This document shows, in pieces, positions 11,701-21,535 of a stretch of DNA of 37,352 bases. The stretch's first letter is position 1; every line of letters begins with the position of its first letter. The stretch comes from Spirogloea muscicola (taxonomy: Eukaryota > Streptophyta > Zygnematophyceae > Spirogloeales > Spirogloeaceae): positions 260,603-297,954 of the forward strand of contig WELB01000016.1 of the NCBI GenBank assembly GCA_009602725.1, given 5' to 3'. The notes under the pieces are model-generated. The model worked only from the letters and a program-made list of their open reading frames with translations, was not told the origin of the DNA and did not search any database. The position numbers and the translations under genes are program-made.

Positions 11701-14700
11701 CCACATCTTGCAGGTGCAGTACATGAAAGTGCAGTACTTCTGCTCACAGATGGTTGGTGAGTTCTTCATCTCTCTTATCACCTGCGCACTACTGGATCCA
11801 AGCTTCCTATGTGATATCTTGTTGTAGTACTGCTGCAATCTCAATCATGGCAGTGTCTGAATTGTGGCATGACTGATGCTTGTAGCACTTCTTGCAGGTA
11901 CCAAATTAAGGGCCGTTTAGATACACCCTTGACAAACTTGCTGCATCAAGGCAAAATCTTCATTGGACAGAAATTGAGGGTGAGAGCAAGTACCACCTGG
12001 CACTTTACTACTGAAGATGTGTTTGTCTTTCAGGAAAGACTGGCTGACAACAGCTTGAGGTCACGTTTTTGCATATGCAGATTTGCAGAGCGGAGCTGCA
12101 AGGTTGTCCAGAGGGTTTGCCACCCTTGGAGGTCATACCTACTCAAAATTCTGGCTGCCAATTGTGGTGCTGATGTGCTCAACAAATGCAGTCATCAGCA
12201 CAAGGGCATGCGACAGAACTGACAACATAATTTGACTTTGTGCAGGCCTATCCTGAAGCCTGCTTGCTGCTTCACATGAATTGCACTTACCGGGCACACT
12301 GGGCGGACAAGCTTGGCCTCTGTATGATGCAAACCATTTGCCTCATTGACCTGCTGAGGGCATGTACTGCCTTGTGTGGATTCCTTAACGGACTTGGTGT
12401 CACGTAGATTGCATTTTGGTGTAAGATGCTCATGGATGTTGCTTCACAGAGTTGGGACGGAGAGCCCTTCTGAGCAGTAATTTATGTACTGCATAATGTC
12501 AATGACAGGCAAACAGCCTATGCCTCCACTAGCCTTACACCGTGTCAAAGAAGATGGTGGTGTGATCTCGTCAACAATCGTCACTGTGACCCGCATTTAC
12601 CCCATGCTTTACTGGCAGCGGTAAATCCTCTGCAAATCTGCAGGTGGCTGATGAGTTCAAGCTTCACCACTGGCATACTCCTGCTCATTCGATAAGAGCC
12701 TGAATTGTGCAGGCAATCAAATGGACAGGGGGTCATGAGGTCTGAGAAAGCTGAAGATGTAGCCAGGTGTCAGCACGAAGAGAGGTGAGCTCCAAATCTA
12801 GATTCGTTTTCAACATGCTCACTCAGTTGTCCTCCCAGTCGAGTACCCAAGACAGACCAAGAAGTGCAAGGCTGCCCTCACTTCTAGTATTCTCAATCAC
12901 ATAAAGCCAATCAGATCGTCACGCCTTGCTTTGCCAGGGTGTCATACATTATGTGCCTGCATACTTCTTGACTGTCAGGCGTGCAAGGATTGCCGAGTCT
13001 ACCCTCCTGAATTTGAGGAAAGACGACGATGGAGCAGATGAAGGATACCCAAATGAAGAGGACAGCAAGGTGACTGCTCTCCAATATGCTCTGGACTTGA
13101 TCGTCCTGCACAGCATGTAGGATCTCCTATTCTGCAAATTAAGCAACAGGTAAGTTGTCAGATCAGAGGACTGATGCTCTCACTTCCGCTACAGCCTGAA
13201 GGCATGCTGTTTGACTAAATGCTTCTCATCTTCTCATCTCACAGGAACTTGCAAATGTAAAAGCAGAAGAAGCAGTTCGAGAAGCACTTGACAATGAATT
13301 TCTTGGAGACCGTGATGTTGCCCCTATGCTTCGATTACGTGTATCTAACTTGGGAGCATCTGAGCATGACAAGCGATACCACGAAGGCGTGATCAGCATA
13401 TGGAGGCCACACAATGAGCAGGTGCATTGTAATCTTTCACATATTTGGATTGTTGTCTCAAGAAAGAGCAGCAACCCCAAGAGCAGCAGGCTGAAGTCTT
13501 TCCTAACTGTCGTTTGGCATTCACAGGAATTCGAAGAAGGTAGGTCTTATCAGGTATGTGGGCTGCTACCAACAGCAAAAAGGGGACAGCACGACGAACG
13601 GCAATCTGTGACATGCTTCAGCACAATCAAGGCAACAAGATGGAGGATGATGCCATCATCAATCTCTTATCTGCGGTAAGATGCATGGAGAACATGCCCC
13701 GATGACGTGGCAGATTAATTGTCTACTGTATGCATCATTCATCTCGAATGTGAGAGCAGGCAGTACAACTGTTGCGCTTACAGAAATATTAGGTCTTTCC
13801 TGACAGTTCTTATTTTGAACCCCGCAAGGCGACACCATTGACCTCCCTCACAAAGTCCCTCATTGGAAGGTGAAAGCATAATCAAGCTCCCAGTTATGCT
13901 TCACAAAGTGACCTGGACCTAGCTAGCTCAGGAGGCAGCACGGCCTCAGAGAAGAGAGTAGAGTGATAGCTTGCAGATGACACTGTTGTTGATGTTGTTG
14001 ATGTGATTGATAGATATACTCAGCAACCAATCGAATCTTGCCACCTGTAGAGAGCATCTGGAGCCCGAAAATGGTGCGATACTGTTTTTCATCGTCCTCT
14101 CCTTGGCAGAGAATTTGATACTGCCGGCTTCGTGCTACACATTGGTGAACGTATTCTTGGCGGAACAAGACATACACAGTGGCTTTTCTTGGTGGGAGGT
14201 CTTGCAGGCAGTGATAGCAGCACGTCTTTGGACGAGGCTTGTATACTTGCTGTGGAGCATTCAGCCGTATCTGAGGCATTCGTATCATTGGAGTCTTTTC
14301 TTAGTGGCTCCACCGTAAGTCAGAAGAGGCCTTACCATGGCTTTGTTTCCAGAGATAGACAGCTACTTTGAGCATAGCGTGTCTCTGCGGCTAGCTTCAT
14401 GACACTGACATGACAAACACGAGTTTCTGGTGCTAGATTGCGTGCTGCAATCTCCTACTCTCCAAGCAAGATGTCAAGAACAATCTATGGGTCGCAAGTG
14501 CCTCCGACGCCGGAGTCATATCAGGACACCTGCTGGCAACCCACTTTGCGCACCTTCGAGCTGAAGCAGGATGTATTAATAAGTGGGCCAAACAAAATTC
14601 TATGGTGAGGTGTGCTTACACTGCAAGTGCAGTACTGCATAGGCTGTGCTTTCACTGCAAGTGCACCACTACTATAGCCTCGCTGTTGTAATCAACTTAA

Positions 14701-14846
14701 GCGACTGCATCATCTATGTGGGTGGTTGATATCACAACCATGTGCTGATGCAACACCACTTACAAAGAAGAGAGTAAACTTTGTCTTTGCAGTTGTTGCA
14801 TGCTCTGAAGAGGAAAGTGCTACACTTGACTGCAGCAACAAGCTGA
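8781..14846 (+). CDS. BRCA2: BRCA2 homologue (RAD51 recombination mediator)
   Basis: Exons: 8781-10330, 10494-10836, 10951-11105, 11229-11351, 11503-11636, 11714-11756, 11898-11979, 12081-12131, 12246-12321, 12509-12620, 12713-12784, 12979-13069, 13245-13421, 13527-13675, 13807-13869, 14110-14314, 14437-14604 and 14793-14846. Every phase agrees, giving 1,215 residues. A 36-nt exon at 13114-13149 is possible. Role: BRCA2 loads RAD51 onto single-stranded DNA in homologous recombination. Three BRC repeats start at about residues 251, 316 and 385 (IFKTGSG, MFTSGSG, MFSTASG, each followed by VS and an LxxA-type helix), and a degenerate fourth lies near 445. The helical domain includes HFKWIVWKLASYE. 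OB1 has LTDGWYQIKGRLD and GKIFIGQKLR, continuing to YRAHWADKLGLC and VTRIYPMLY. OB2 resumes at RDVAPMLRLRV. OB3 has EFDTAGFVLHIGE and ACCNLLLSKQDVKNNLWVA. The N-terminal DGVTWKL recalls the Trp motif of plant BRCA2. The tower insertion in OB2 is very short. No long C-terminal tail follows OB3. Confidence 0.93.
9531..10190 (+). other. BRC repeat array within BRCA2 exon 1
   Basis: Three clear BRC units begin near 9531, 9726 and 9933, with a fourth degenerate unit near 10110. Each clear unit has F-x-x-(G/A)-S-G, a VS pair and an amphipathic helix ending in Leu (ARCLLNI, AKKLLEQ). Only the third carries the canonical FxxA (FSTASG). The first two have FKTG and FTSG. The fourth keeps FFKTD and ARESL but lacks the SG and VS elements. 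These units normally bind RAD51 through the Phe and Ala pockets. Confidence 0.85.
13114..13149 (+). other. Candidate 36-nt BRCA2 microexon
   Basis: Between exons 12979-13069 and 13245-13421 lies GCACAG followed by 36 in-frame bases ending in CAACAG before a strong donor, GTAAGT. It would add HVGSPILQIKQQ without changing the frame. The upstream intron would be only 44 bases, shorter than any other in the gene, so inclusion is uncertain. Confidence 0.4.
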
Positions 14847-15833
14847 TTACTGGCTTCTCCCTCACAATGCTTGCGGCCCACAGTCGTGGTCCAGCCAGAA
14901 TTCTGCCGCATAAGTAATATTCTTGCATCATGCACTTCTCCAAGCAGCTTAAATACCATGGGGTGAAAATTTAGCTCCATTCCAGATGCACTTGTCAGGC
15001 TAGGTCTGTGAAACTGTAGTCACAGGCACAGATGAGCCTCCACATTGCTCAGCTCCACAGTGCTTGCTTGAGGTGCATATGCATTTGCATGACTCGGTGA
15101 GGGTTGTAACAGTAATATGTACTTCAGTTGTTCCTCCCGCAGAGATAATCTGAGGGCGTCTTCAGCATATGCGGTGTGCCAACAAGAAGCGCCCACCCAA
15201 TGACTGAGCAACTTCGTAAGGTCAACCTTGCTGCTGTTGCAAGCGCCATCGACTTTGCAATCATTCTGGCAGGTCCTCTTGTGCTCTGGCAGGTCCTCCA
15301 GCTTGGTGCTCTGGCAGGTCCTCGAGCACTTGACCTTTAATGCCATCAGCTTCACCATCACCTTCCAAACACCTTCTGCAGCATCAAGACGGCACTGTCC
15401 TTTTCATGAAGTGCAGTGGCCGTCTCAACAAATAATTCCAACAGGCAGAGAAGCCATGTCCCAGTAATTGCTGATCAGCAGCAAGCATTCCATCTCATGC
15501 CTTGTCCAGGCTTTCTGCACCACAATCATATTCATCATGGCATGCCTCAGCACCAACCAACAGCCACAAACATTTGCGTTTTGCAAGGGCAATCATGTGC
15601 AGCTCACTTCATGCCAGCAGTGCAATACGGGGGTGCCACTGTTTGCTTGCTACATGCTCAGTCTGATGCTGTGCTTAAGCAGTTTTACCACGCAAGCAGG
15701 AAGTGGCTGCTGCAAGTCCTCTTCGTTTCACAGGGTCCATGCAGGCAACAAGGTGGTGGCTGTGGGCTCCAGGAGGAGGTGCAGAGCCATGTAAAGAATG
15801 TTGTAAAATGCAGCTCTTCATGGACCACCCTGA
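14847..15833. other. Intergenic region between BRCA2 and SGNH-like gene
   Basis: This is a tail-to-tail region with no convincing exon on either strand. It holds a TGTAA poly(A) candidate for BRCA2 at 15105-15109 and a short imperfect direct repeat of CTGGCAGGTCCTC at 15266, 15286 and 15311. Open frames on both strands look like Cys/His/Ser-rich random translation. An additional 3' exon of the minus-strand gene cannot be excluded. Confidence 0.4.
15105..15109 (+). terminator. Candidate poly(A) signal TGTAA of BRCA2
   Basis: This copy of the chlorophyte-type signal lies about 260 bases downstream of the BRCA2 stop codon, a usual distance. Confidence 0.4.
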
Positions 15834-18800
15834 TTAGGAGGCTGCTGGCGCAGGCAGTAAGATTACGGTGATACCGAGGATCTTGAACTTGCTGCCCCTC
15901 CGAACCTTCTCAGATGTGACCCTAACCAAGCATTTGGGGTTCTGAGTGACCTCAAGCGATAGTGCTGGCCGTGCGTGGCAATCACACGGCCTGGCGTGCA
16001 CATGCAGCCCCTGAAACAGGCAAGCGTGGCGGCGCCCATGCATTCGTAGCTGACCAGATACTCCACCATCACCAGGGCCTGCGCTGCACGCGCCTCTGCC
16101 TCGCTGTCACTATTGAGCACCTTGCTACCCACCAAGTCCTTCTCGCCGGGTTTGTTTGGATCATCCTGGACAATGCTGGTTACTTCAGCCTGCAGCTGCC
16201 AGTCCGCAGCTTTCTAGCACCTTGAGGCACGTAGAGCGCAGGGGAGGAAGGGAGGGAGGAAGGGAGGGAGGGAGAGAGAGGGGTGGGGCAGGGGAGTAGG
16301 GGAAGCAGCAGCAGCAGAAGAAGAGAAAGAAGCTGCAGCTCCCCGCTAGCACAGCATATTGCAAGAAGAGGTCATCATTGTCCACATACTCTCTTACTGC
16401 CTGCCAAGGGGAGCAGGATATGCAAATGCTTATTACCTTAGCTAGTCAGTCCTTGTTCACTAAGAACTTTGTCAAGATCCGCAGCTCACGACAAGGTCAC
16501 GGCACCAAAATTTGCCACGGCACCAGAAGAGGTTGACAATCAGAATGGCAGGTGGTCCACCAGGTAAGTAGCTTCTGAAGTACGCCATCAAAGTGTTCCA
16601 TGTACTCCCAGCAGGGGCCTATTGCCCAGTCTATTGTAAGTAGGTCAACTTCCTCTAGCAGCTGCTCAAGGTAGGTTCTGCTGGTCAAGGTATGACCACA
16701 TTGTAACCAGTAAGTCAGTAGAGATGCATAAGGCTCATGCTGCTGTGGTTCGGCACGAGGCACAAATTGAAGTTCACCGTGGAGTGGGACAGATAGAGAG
16801 CCACGCGCAGATGATCACCAGACAGGCATCTTAGTCAAGCCCCACATTATGATCGGTACGAAGAACATCAACTGTAACTGGATGCCCATCTTCTCGTCTT
16901 GGAGGGTGATCATCTGCTCGTGGCTCTTCAACTGTTCCATGGTGCAATTCAGCCTCGTGCCTTGTGCTGAACTTGTCCTCCATCTTCACGAATGCCTGGA
17001 CGAAGCCCACGACCAAAGTGCCTCTTGTCAAACCTGTTGACGCTGATGCTCATGATGATACCCTGCACGTCCGGCTTCCACCACAGCGTCGAGGCTTACC
17101 TTCAAAGGGCAGCAGCATAATACAGCAGCATGATTAACAGAGACAAGGGGGCCGGGCCAGCCAATCCCACGCTAGGCAGATGTCCCAAGCAATAGGCCTG
17201 ACGGCCCCGATGGCGACATTCAGCAAGGAGTAGGGCTCCTCCTGCTTCTGAGAGCCGTTGGTCCATACCTTGTTCTCCTTGGGAAGGGCATGTCTTGGTA
17301 AGCCAGTCCAAAGATCCACTCAGCCAGCCATCAGGATTCACAACCCTGCAACACTTAGGCAGTTCCTTTCAGGACTTAAGTGTGGCCCGTTCTGGTATGC
17401 ATGTTGTGCAACACACTACACTTCTGATCAGGTGGTGATTGACAGCTCTAGCTCACACTTTCCAGTTGCTCACTCTACACTGTGCAGGAACAATGAGAGG
17501 TGAACCAACACAGGCACAGGGCACAGGAGTTTTGAGATAGTGATGTGAAGGCCCACATTCGAGTACCTTGAGAAGTCATGCTCCTCCAATTTGAGCATAT
17601 TCCTCTGAGGACCCTTCCTGCCGCCAGATTCTGAGGATGCTGCCTCCCATGGCCAAGACAGGAACGGGCTTCTTTTCTTCCACAACCTGTAGTAAAGATC
17701 AGCTATAGCTGGGTGGGGATATTACTGGGCACCAGTTTTGCAGCCTGACAGCATGATGCATGCTGCGTGCTCTTCCAATCTCCTGGTAATATTATGACTT
17801 GCAATCAGTCAGTCTCTGGAGACAATCGGTCCCTCAAAGCTGGCTTTCAGCGGTGCATGGATCAAAAGGCCCCCACCAGCCAGTGCTGTTGCTCATTGAC
17901 ACACTGACATGTGGAGTTGCACTTCTCCTGCAACTGGTCTCCCTGCCGCATCCCATCTTCATTGTAGGCACCGAAATTCGAAATCCATGACTGCAGCTAG
18001 GCTCAACGGCACTTGGATGGAGGTATTCTTTGCCACCGATGCGAAGGTCTTGTCATAGTCACTCCCTGCAACTTGGGAAAGGCCCTTTGCCACCAGCCTC
18101 GCCTTATATCTCATAACCTCCCAATCCGCACCTCGCTCCCGCCGAAGCACCCACTTGCAACCAATGGCCTTTCTCCCCGGTGGCAAAGTATACCTCCATC
18201 CGAGTGCTGTTGAGCCTAGCTGCAGTCATGGATTTCGAAGTACACCAGATGGATGTGAAGACAACGTTTCTTACTGGAAATCTGGAAGAGGAGATATTCA
18301 TGCAGATCTCCAGTAAGAAACGCCGTCTTCACGTCCATCTGATGTACTTCGAAATTCATAGCGCAGCTAGGCTCAACAGCACTCGGATGGAGATATTACT
18401 TTGCCACCGGGGAGAAAGGCCATAGGTTGGGTTGCAAGTGGGTGCTCCGGCGGAAGCGAGGTGCGGATTCCACTAACTGCATTCCAGTCACTATCAAGAC
18501 CGACATGAAGTGATGCTAGTCTGCACCTTGTGGAGGAAGCGGTCCATCCGCAGCATGTCACCTTCACAGGCCAGGGTGCGACGGAGCACAACCGAGGGCG
18601 TTGTGTCGGAACGCCACGAGTCTGCAGGAAAATCTGAGGAGCAGGCCTCGCCAGCGTCCTATTACGTGAACGTGCCCTCTGGAGCTGCACCAACAGCCCT
18701 GTTGCTAAGCAGGCTTTGCTTCAGCACGTAAGAACTACTCCTGAAAATGCCACTGCTTGCATAATTAACACAAGGTGCTTGATTGCAATTGACTTGAAAA

Positions 18801-19208
18801 GCCAAATGCTTTAGTAATCAGCAAGAGGTGTTTAGTTGCAAGTGACGACTCTGAGGAAGGAAACCTCCACGGACTTTCTGCCACACTTGATGTATCCAGA
18901 ATCACCTAATTAGATTGCTAACATGTGAAGGGCCGTTCACAGAGCCGTCCCTCCTCAGTGAAGGTGACTCGAGGCGGCTGCTCACGCTGCGAAGCTTGAG
19001 GGCAGTCGTCGAGTGAGGCCTGGCACTTGGGGAGCTGGGCCACGGTCTGCAACGGGGACCTGAGCCTGGCCCGGACGCCCAGCTCCTCCCACTCCCACTC
19101 CACAAGCAGCGTGAGCAACAGCAGGACGCCGAGCAGGAGGCCGACGGCGACCAGCGACGGGCGCAAGGCAGCCTTCTTCTGCGGCGGCGCCGCGCGGAGG
19201 AGGCCCAT
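15834..19208 (-). CDS. SGNH-hydrolase-like type II membrane protein (exon model unresolved, possibly decayed)
   Basis: The first exon runs from 19208 to about 18960. It encodes MGLLRAAPPQKKAALRPS, then a strong membrane segment (VAVGLLLGVLLLLTLLVEW) and a lumenal stem, fitting a signal-anchored Golgi or ER protein. Further plausible coding blocks in the same direction are about 17690-17580 (KPVPVLAMGGSILR, like SGNH block I), 17290-17150 (YSLLNVAIGAVRP), 16730-16570 (YLEQLLEEVDLLTIDWAIGP), 16560-16520 (GPPAILIVNLFW) and 16180-15834 (NKPGEKD, EYLVSYECMGAATLACFRGC, then VTQNPKCLVRVTSE and SKFKILGITV). The order and motifs resemble a plant/algal family of SGNH-hydrolase-like membrane proteins as I remember it. 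The frame changes near 16560 and 16000 without usable introns. Copia debris sits between the first exon and the rest. It could be a functional gene with sequencing indels or a pseudogene. Catalytic residues could not be assigned. Confidence 0.42.
16230..16335. repeat. Purine-rich (GGGA/GGAA)n tract
   Basis: A strongly asymmetric purine run on the + strand is made of GGGA and GGAA units followed by AGCAGCAGCAG and GAAGAAGA. It probably lies in an intron of the SGNH-like gene, where the transcript would carry a long pyrimidine tract. Confidence 0.7.
17959..18469. mobile_element. Ty1/copia reverse-transcriptase fragments, partly as a foldback
   Basis: On the minus strand, 18186-17959 translates to a typical Ty1/copia reverse-transcriptase start: PPGRKAIGCKWVLRR, RYKARLVAKGLSQV, YDKTFASVAKNTSI and LAAVMDFE. 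On the plus strand, 18181-18300 continues from an equivalent point with VAKYTSIRVLLSLAAVMDFE, HQMDVKTTFLTGNLEEEIF. From 18304 to about 18411 the same VAK...FLTG segment occurs again on the minus strand, with a frameshift and a stop, followed on the plus strand by PPGRKAIG and CKWVLRR-like sequence to 18469. The element has no complete RT domain, integrase, gag or LTR, so it is dead retrotransposon debris. It lies inside the probable SGNH-like gene, presumably in an intron. Confidence 0.8.
18123..18469. repeat. Long inverted repeat with 20-nt loop
   Basis: The left arm (18123-18283) and right arm (18304-18469) are reverse complements with scattered mismatches. A 20-base loop at 18284-18303 separates them. 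Both arms contain the same unnatural junction, joining a reversed VAKYTS segment to a forward PPGRKAIG segment of the copia reverse transcriptase. Confidence 0.8.
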
Positions 19209-20027
19209 CTGCGCGATCGATGCCCGGGCTCGGCGCCGCTTCAGGGCCTCGCAAGCTCCCGCAGAAGGCCTGGCGTGCGCAGCTTGGCCGAGCGCGGCGG
19301 CTGGATCGGCAACAGCTCGTCAGCGTCCGTGGCAAGGAGAGGCCTCGGCGGCGCTGCGGCCGTGACGTCGAGGTGACGCTGCCGCCAGCAATGGCAGTGC
19401 ATTCTCCGCTCAATGCGTGATCATGTGGCAGCAGCTTCTCGCCGCAACCGCCGCAGCCGCATCCGCCGCCGCCGCCGCTGCCGCCGCCGCCGCCGCGTGC
19501 GGGGGCCGCCGCGGCCGCCGCGGCGTGCGGGGTTCGGCGGTCGGGTAGGGCCTATCCAAACTCGACTCCCAGGCTCATTCTCACCGAACCGCTGTAACGG
19601 CGCCAGCAGGCGCGGTGACGGCGGCTGCCACGCGGCGGACAATTATTCGCACGTAGGGCTGCATCGACGTGGGCTCCGCGCCGCTTATTGGTCCCCAGGG
19701 CGCTCCGTGACGGCGCTGCGGCGCCGGTAAGGGGTAAGTGGGAAGCACTCCCGAGAAGACGGGCCACCGTTCTCACCGTTACCGTTTGCCCTGACCATAA
19801 CCAGGTGATACTACCATTGGTTCCCCCACTGTGGCAAGCAGCCCGCCCCGCCTTCCCCGCCGCATTCGCCGCCGCCGCCGCCGCCGCCGCCGTCGCCGTC
19901 GCCGCGGCGGCGGCTGCGGCGCAGCCAGACGTCTCTGCGATCGGCTCGGCCAGCCTCGAGTGCCTCGGCTCCACTCATCCCAGTTCTTAGCCGGCAAGTT
20001 CGGCGCACGCGCAGGGGGCGGGCCGAG
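19209..20027. promoter_or_regulatory. Divergent GC-rich promoter island between SGNH-like gene and SDF2
   Basis: These 819 bases lie between two divergent start codons. The region is very GC-rich, with CGC/GCC repeat runs at about 19457-19500 and 19868-19918. Long open frames in all six phases are Arg/Ala/Pro-rich and are bias artefacts. No recognisable gene lies here. Confidence 0.55.
19868..19918. repeat. (GCC)n tract in SDF2/SGNH promoter island
   Basis: An imperfect run of GCC/GTC/GCG triplets of about 50 bases lies about 110 bases before the SDF2 start codon. Confidence 0.7.
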
Positions 20028-20101
20028 ATGGGGCGCGGCGCGAGCCTGCAGCGGCTGGCCCTGGCCTGCGCCCTCTGCGCCGCGCTTCTCGGTCCCCGAT
20101 C

Positions 20102-20139
<38 letters not shown>

Positions 20140-21535
20140 ATGACCACGGCAGCGGCGCGGATCTGCATGGGGGGGAGGAGGTAGGCCCCGTCCCGCTGGC
20201 CCATTGCGGGGGCAGCGGCACCTCGGCGCTCGTCTACGTTGCCCCATTCATGGCGGCCAGCTTCGGTGGCCTCAGGCCCCTCTCGCCTCCCCCGACGGCG
20301 GCCGCAGGTGACGGTGGGGAGCGTCCTGAAGCTGCAGCACGACAAGACGGGCTTCCGGCTGCACTCTCACGAGGTGGCCTACGGCTCCGGCAGCGGCCAG
20401 CAATCGGTCACCGGCTTCCCCAGCGGCGACGACTCCAACAGCTACTGGGTATGCACTGCGCCCGAACACTACTATGAAAGCCCACAACTGACGTAGCTCG
20501 CAGTGTGAATGGCCGCCATTCATTGTCCCATGCTGGTTCGAGTTGCCTCGCTCTGCGCGGGAAGAGCACGCTGTCCTGCCCCAGCCTCTACGCTTCTGCC
20601 TCGGCGCTCAGATGCTCAACGCAGGCGTTATGTTGACGGCGCAGGCGGTGAGATGTGTGAACGGCGACGAGGAGTGCAGGCAGGGCGATGTGGTGGAGAA
20701 CGGAGCCACCATCCGCCTGCAGCATGTTGCCACACGCAAGTGGCTCCACAGCCACCTGCATGCTTCGCCGCTCACGCATAACTTCGAGGTACGTGGTTGG
20801 CTGCTCCGTGATAACTCGGCGGTTGACTCGATGCCCGTGGGCTCTCCAGAATGCCATCTGCCCCCACCTCAGGCCACAGTGGCATTTCCGCCTGCTTGCC
20901 GCCTGTGATTGTGCAGGTGAGTGGCTATGGGAGTGACGGCCAAAGTGACACTGGGGACCATTGGAAGTAAGTTGACAGTATGGGCTTGCAAGAGAAGCAC
21001 CTCAGCTTTGGATGCTGAGATTGCACATTTTCAGAGAGATTGTTGACATACCAGAGTTGAGACAGAGGGGATACAATGAGCTATTCATGCTAGAGTGCAG
21101 GACACATCTGCCCAGAAATTTGCACAAATGGAGTCTTGCTAATGTGTTGCAGTCTTTGTCCTGGGCAGAGTTGAGACACAGGACAAAGCGAAGTTGTGGG
21201 AGAGAGGGCAGAAGGTGCGCTTCATGCACGTTGACACCATGGCTTATCTTCACAGCCACGACAAGAAGTACGGGCGGCCCATTGCAGGCCAGCAGGAGGT
21301 AAAGATCTCCAGCTTGTGGAGTCCAAGGGATGCTCCAGCAAACCTTGGATTGCGTCTAGCAATTCTTCTCTCAGTAACTTCTGCTCAAAACTCAGGCTCT
21401 TATTTATCGACGCTGCGGCTGCGCTTGCATGTTCAGGTCTGCGGTTTGCAGGTCAAGAAAGCAGACAACTTGTGGATGACTGCAGAGGGAGTATTCTTCC
21501 CAGCTCGCAGACGGCCAACGAGCGTGACGTCCTGA
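20028..21535 (+). CDS. SDF2: SDF2-like MIR-domain ER protein
   Basis: Exons 20028-20180, 20308-20448, 20645-20788, 20917-20966, 21169-21298 and 21437-21535 join in phase to 238 residues, close to the usual size of SDF2 proteins. Residues 1-26 form a signal peptide (LQRLALACALCAALLG). A low-complexity stretch of about seven Ala and seven Asp follows. Three MIR repeats follow: LHSHEVAYGSGSGQQSVTGF with DDSNSYW, then IRLQHVATRKWLHSHLH with SPLTHNFEVSGYG and DTGDHWK, then VRFMHVDTMAYLHSHDKKYG with GQQEVCG. These match SDF2/SDF2L1, which in plants and animals works in ER protein folding with an ERdj3-type chaperone and BiP. There is no C-terminal HDEL/KDEL motif (the protein ends PTSVTS), as in SDF2 itself, so retention would depend on partners. 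Confidence 0.95.

Noticed and set aside
16185-16385. Minus-strand frame with a hydrophobic Cys/Phe segment and SLPPSLPPSLPP
   Set aside because: It is a translation of the purine-rich microsatellite and its flank, not a membrane protein.
19413-20345. Many overlapping Arg/Ala-rich frames on both strands in the SDF2 promoter
   Set aside because: All phases are open at once because of triplet repeats. Only the SDF2 exon beginning at 20028 has a signal peptide and domain continuity.
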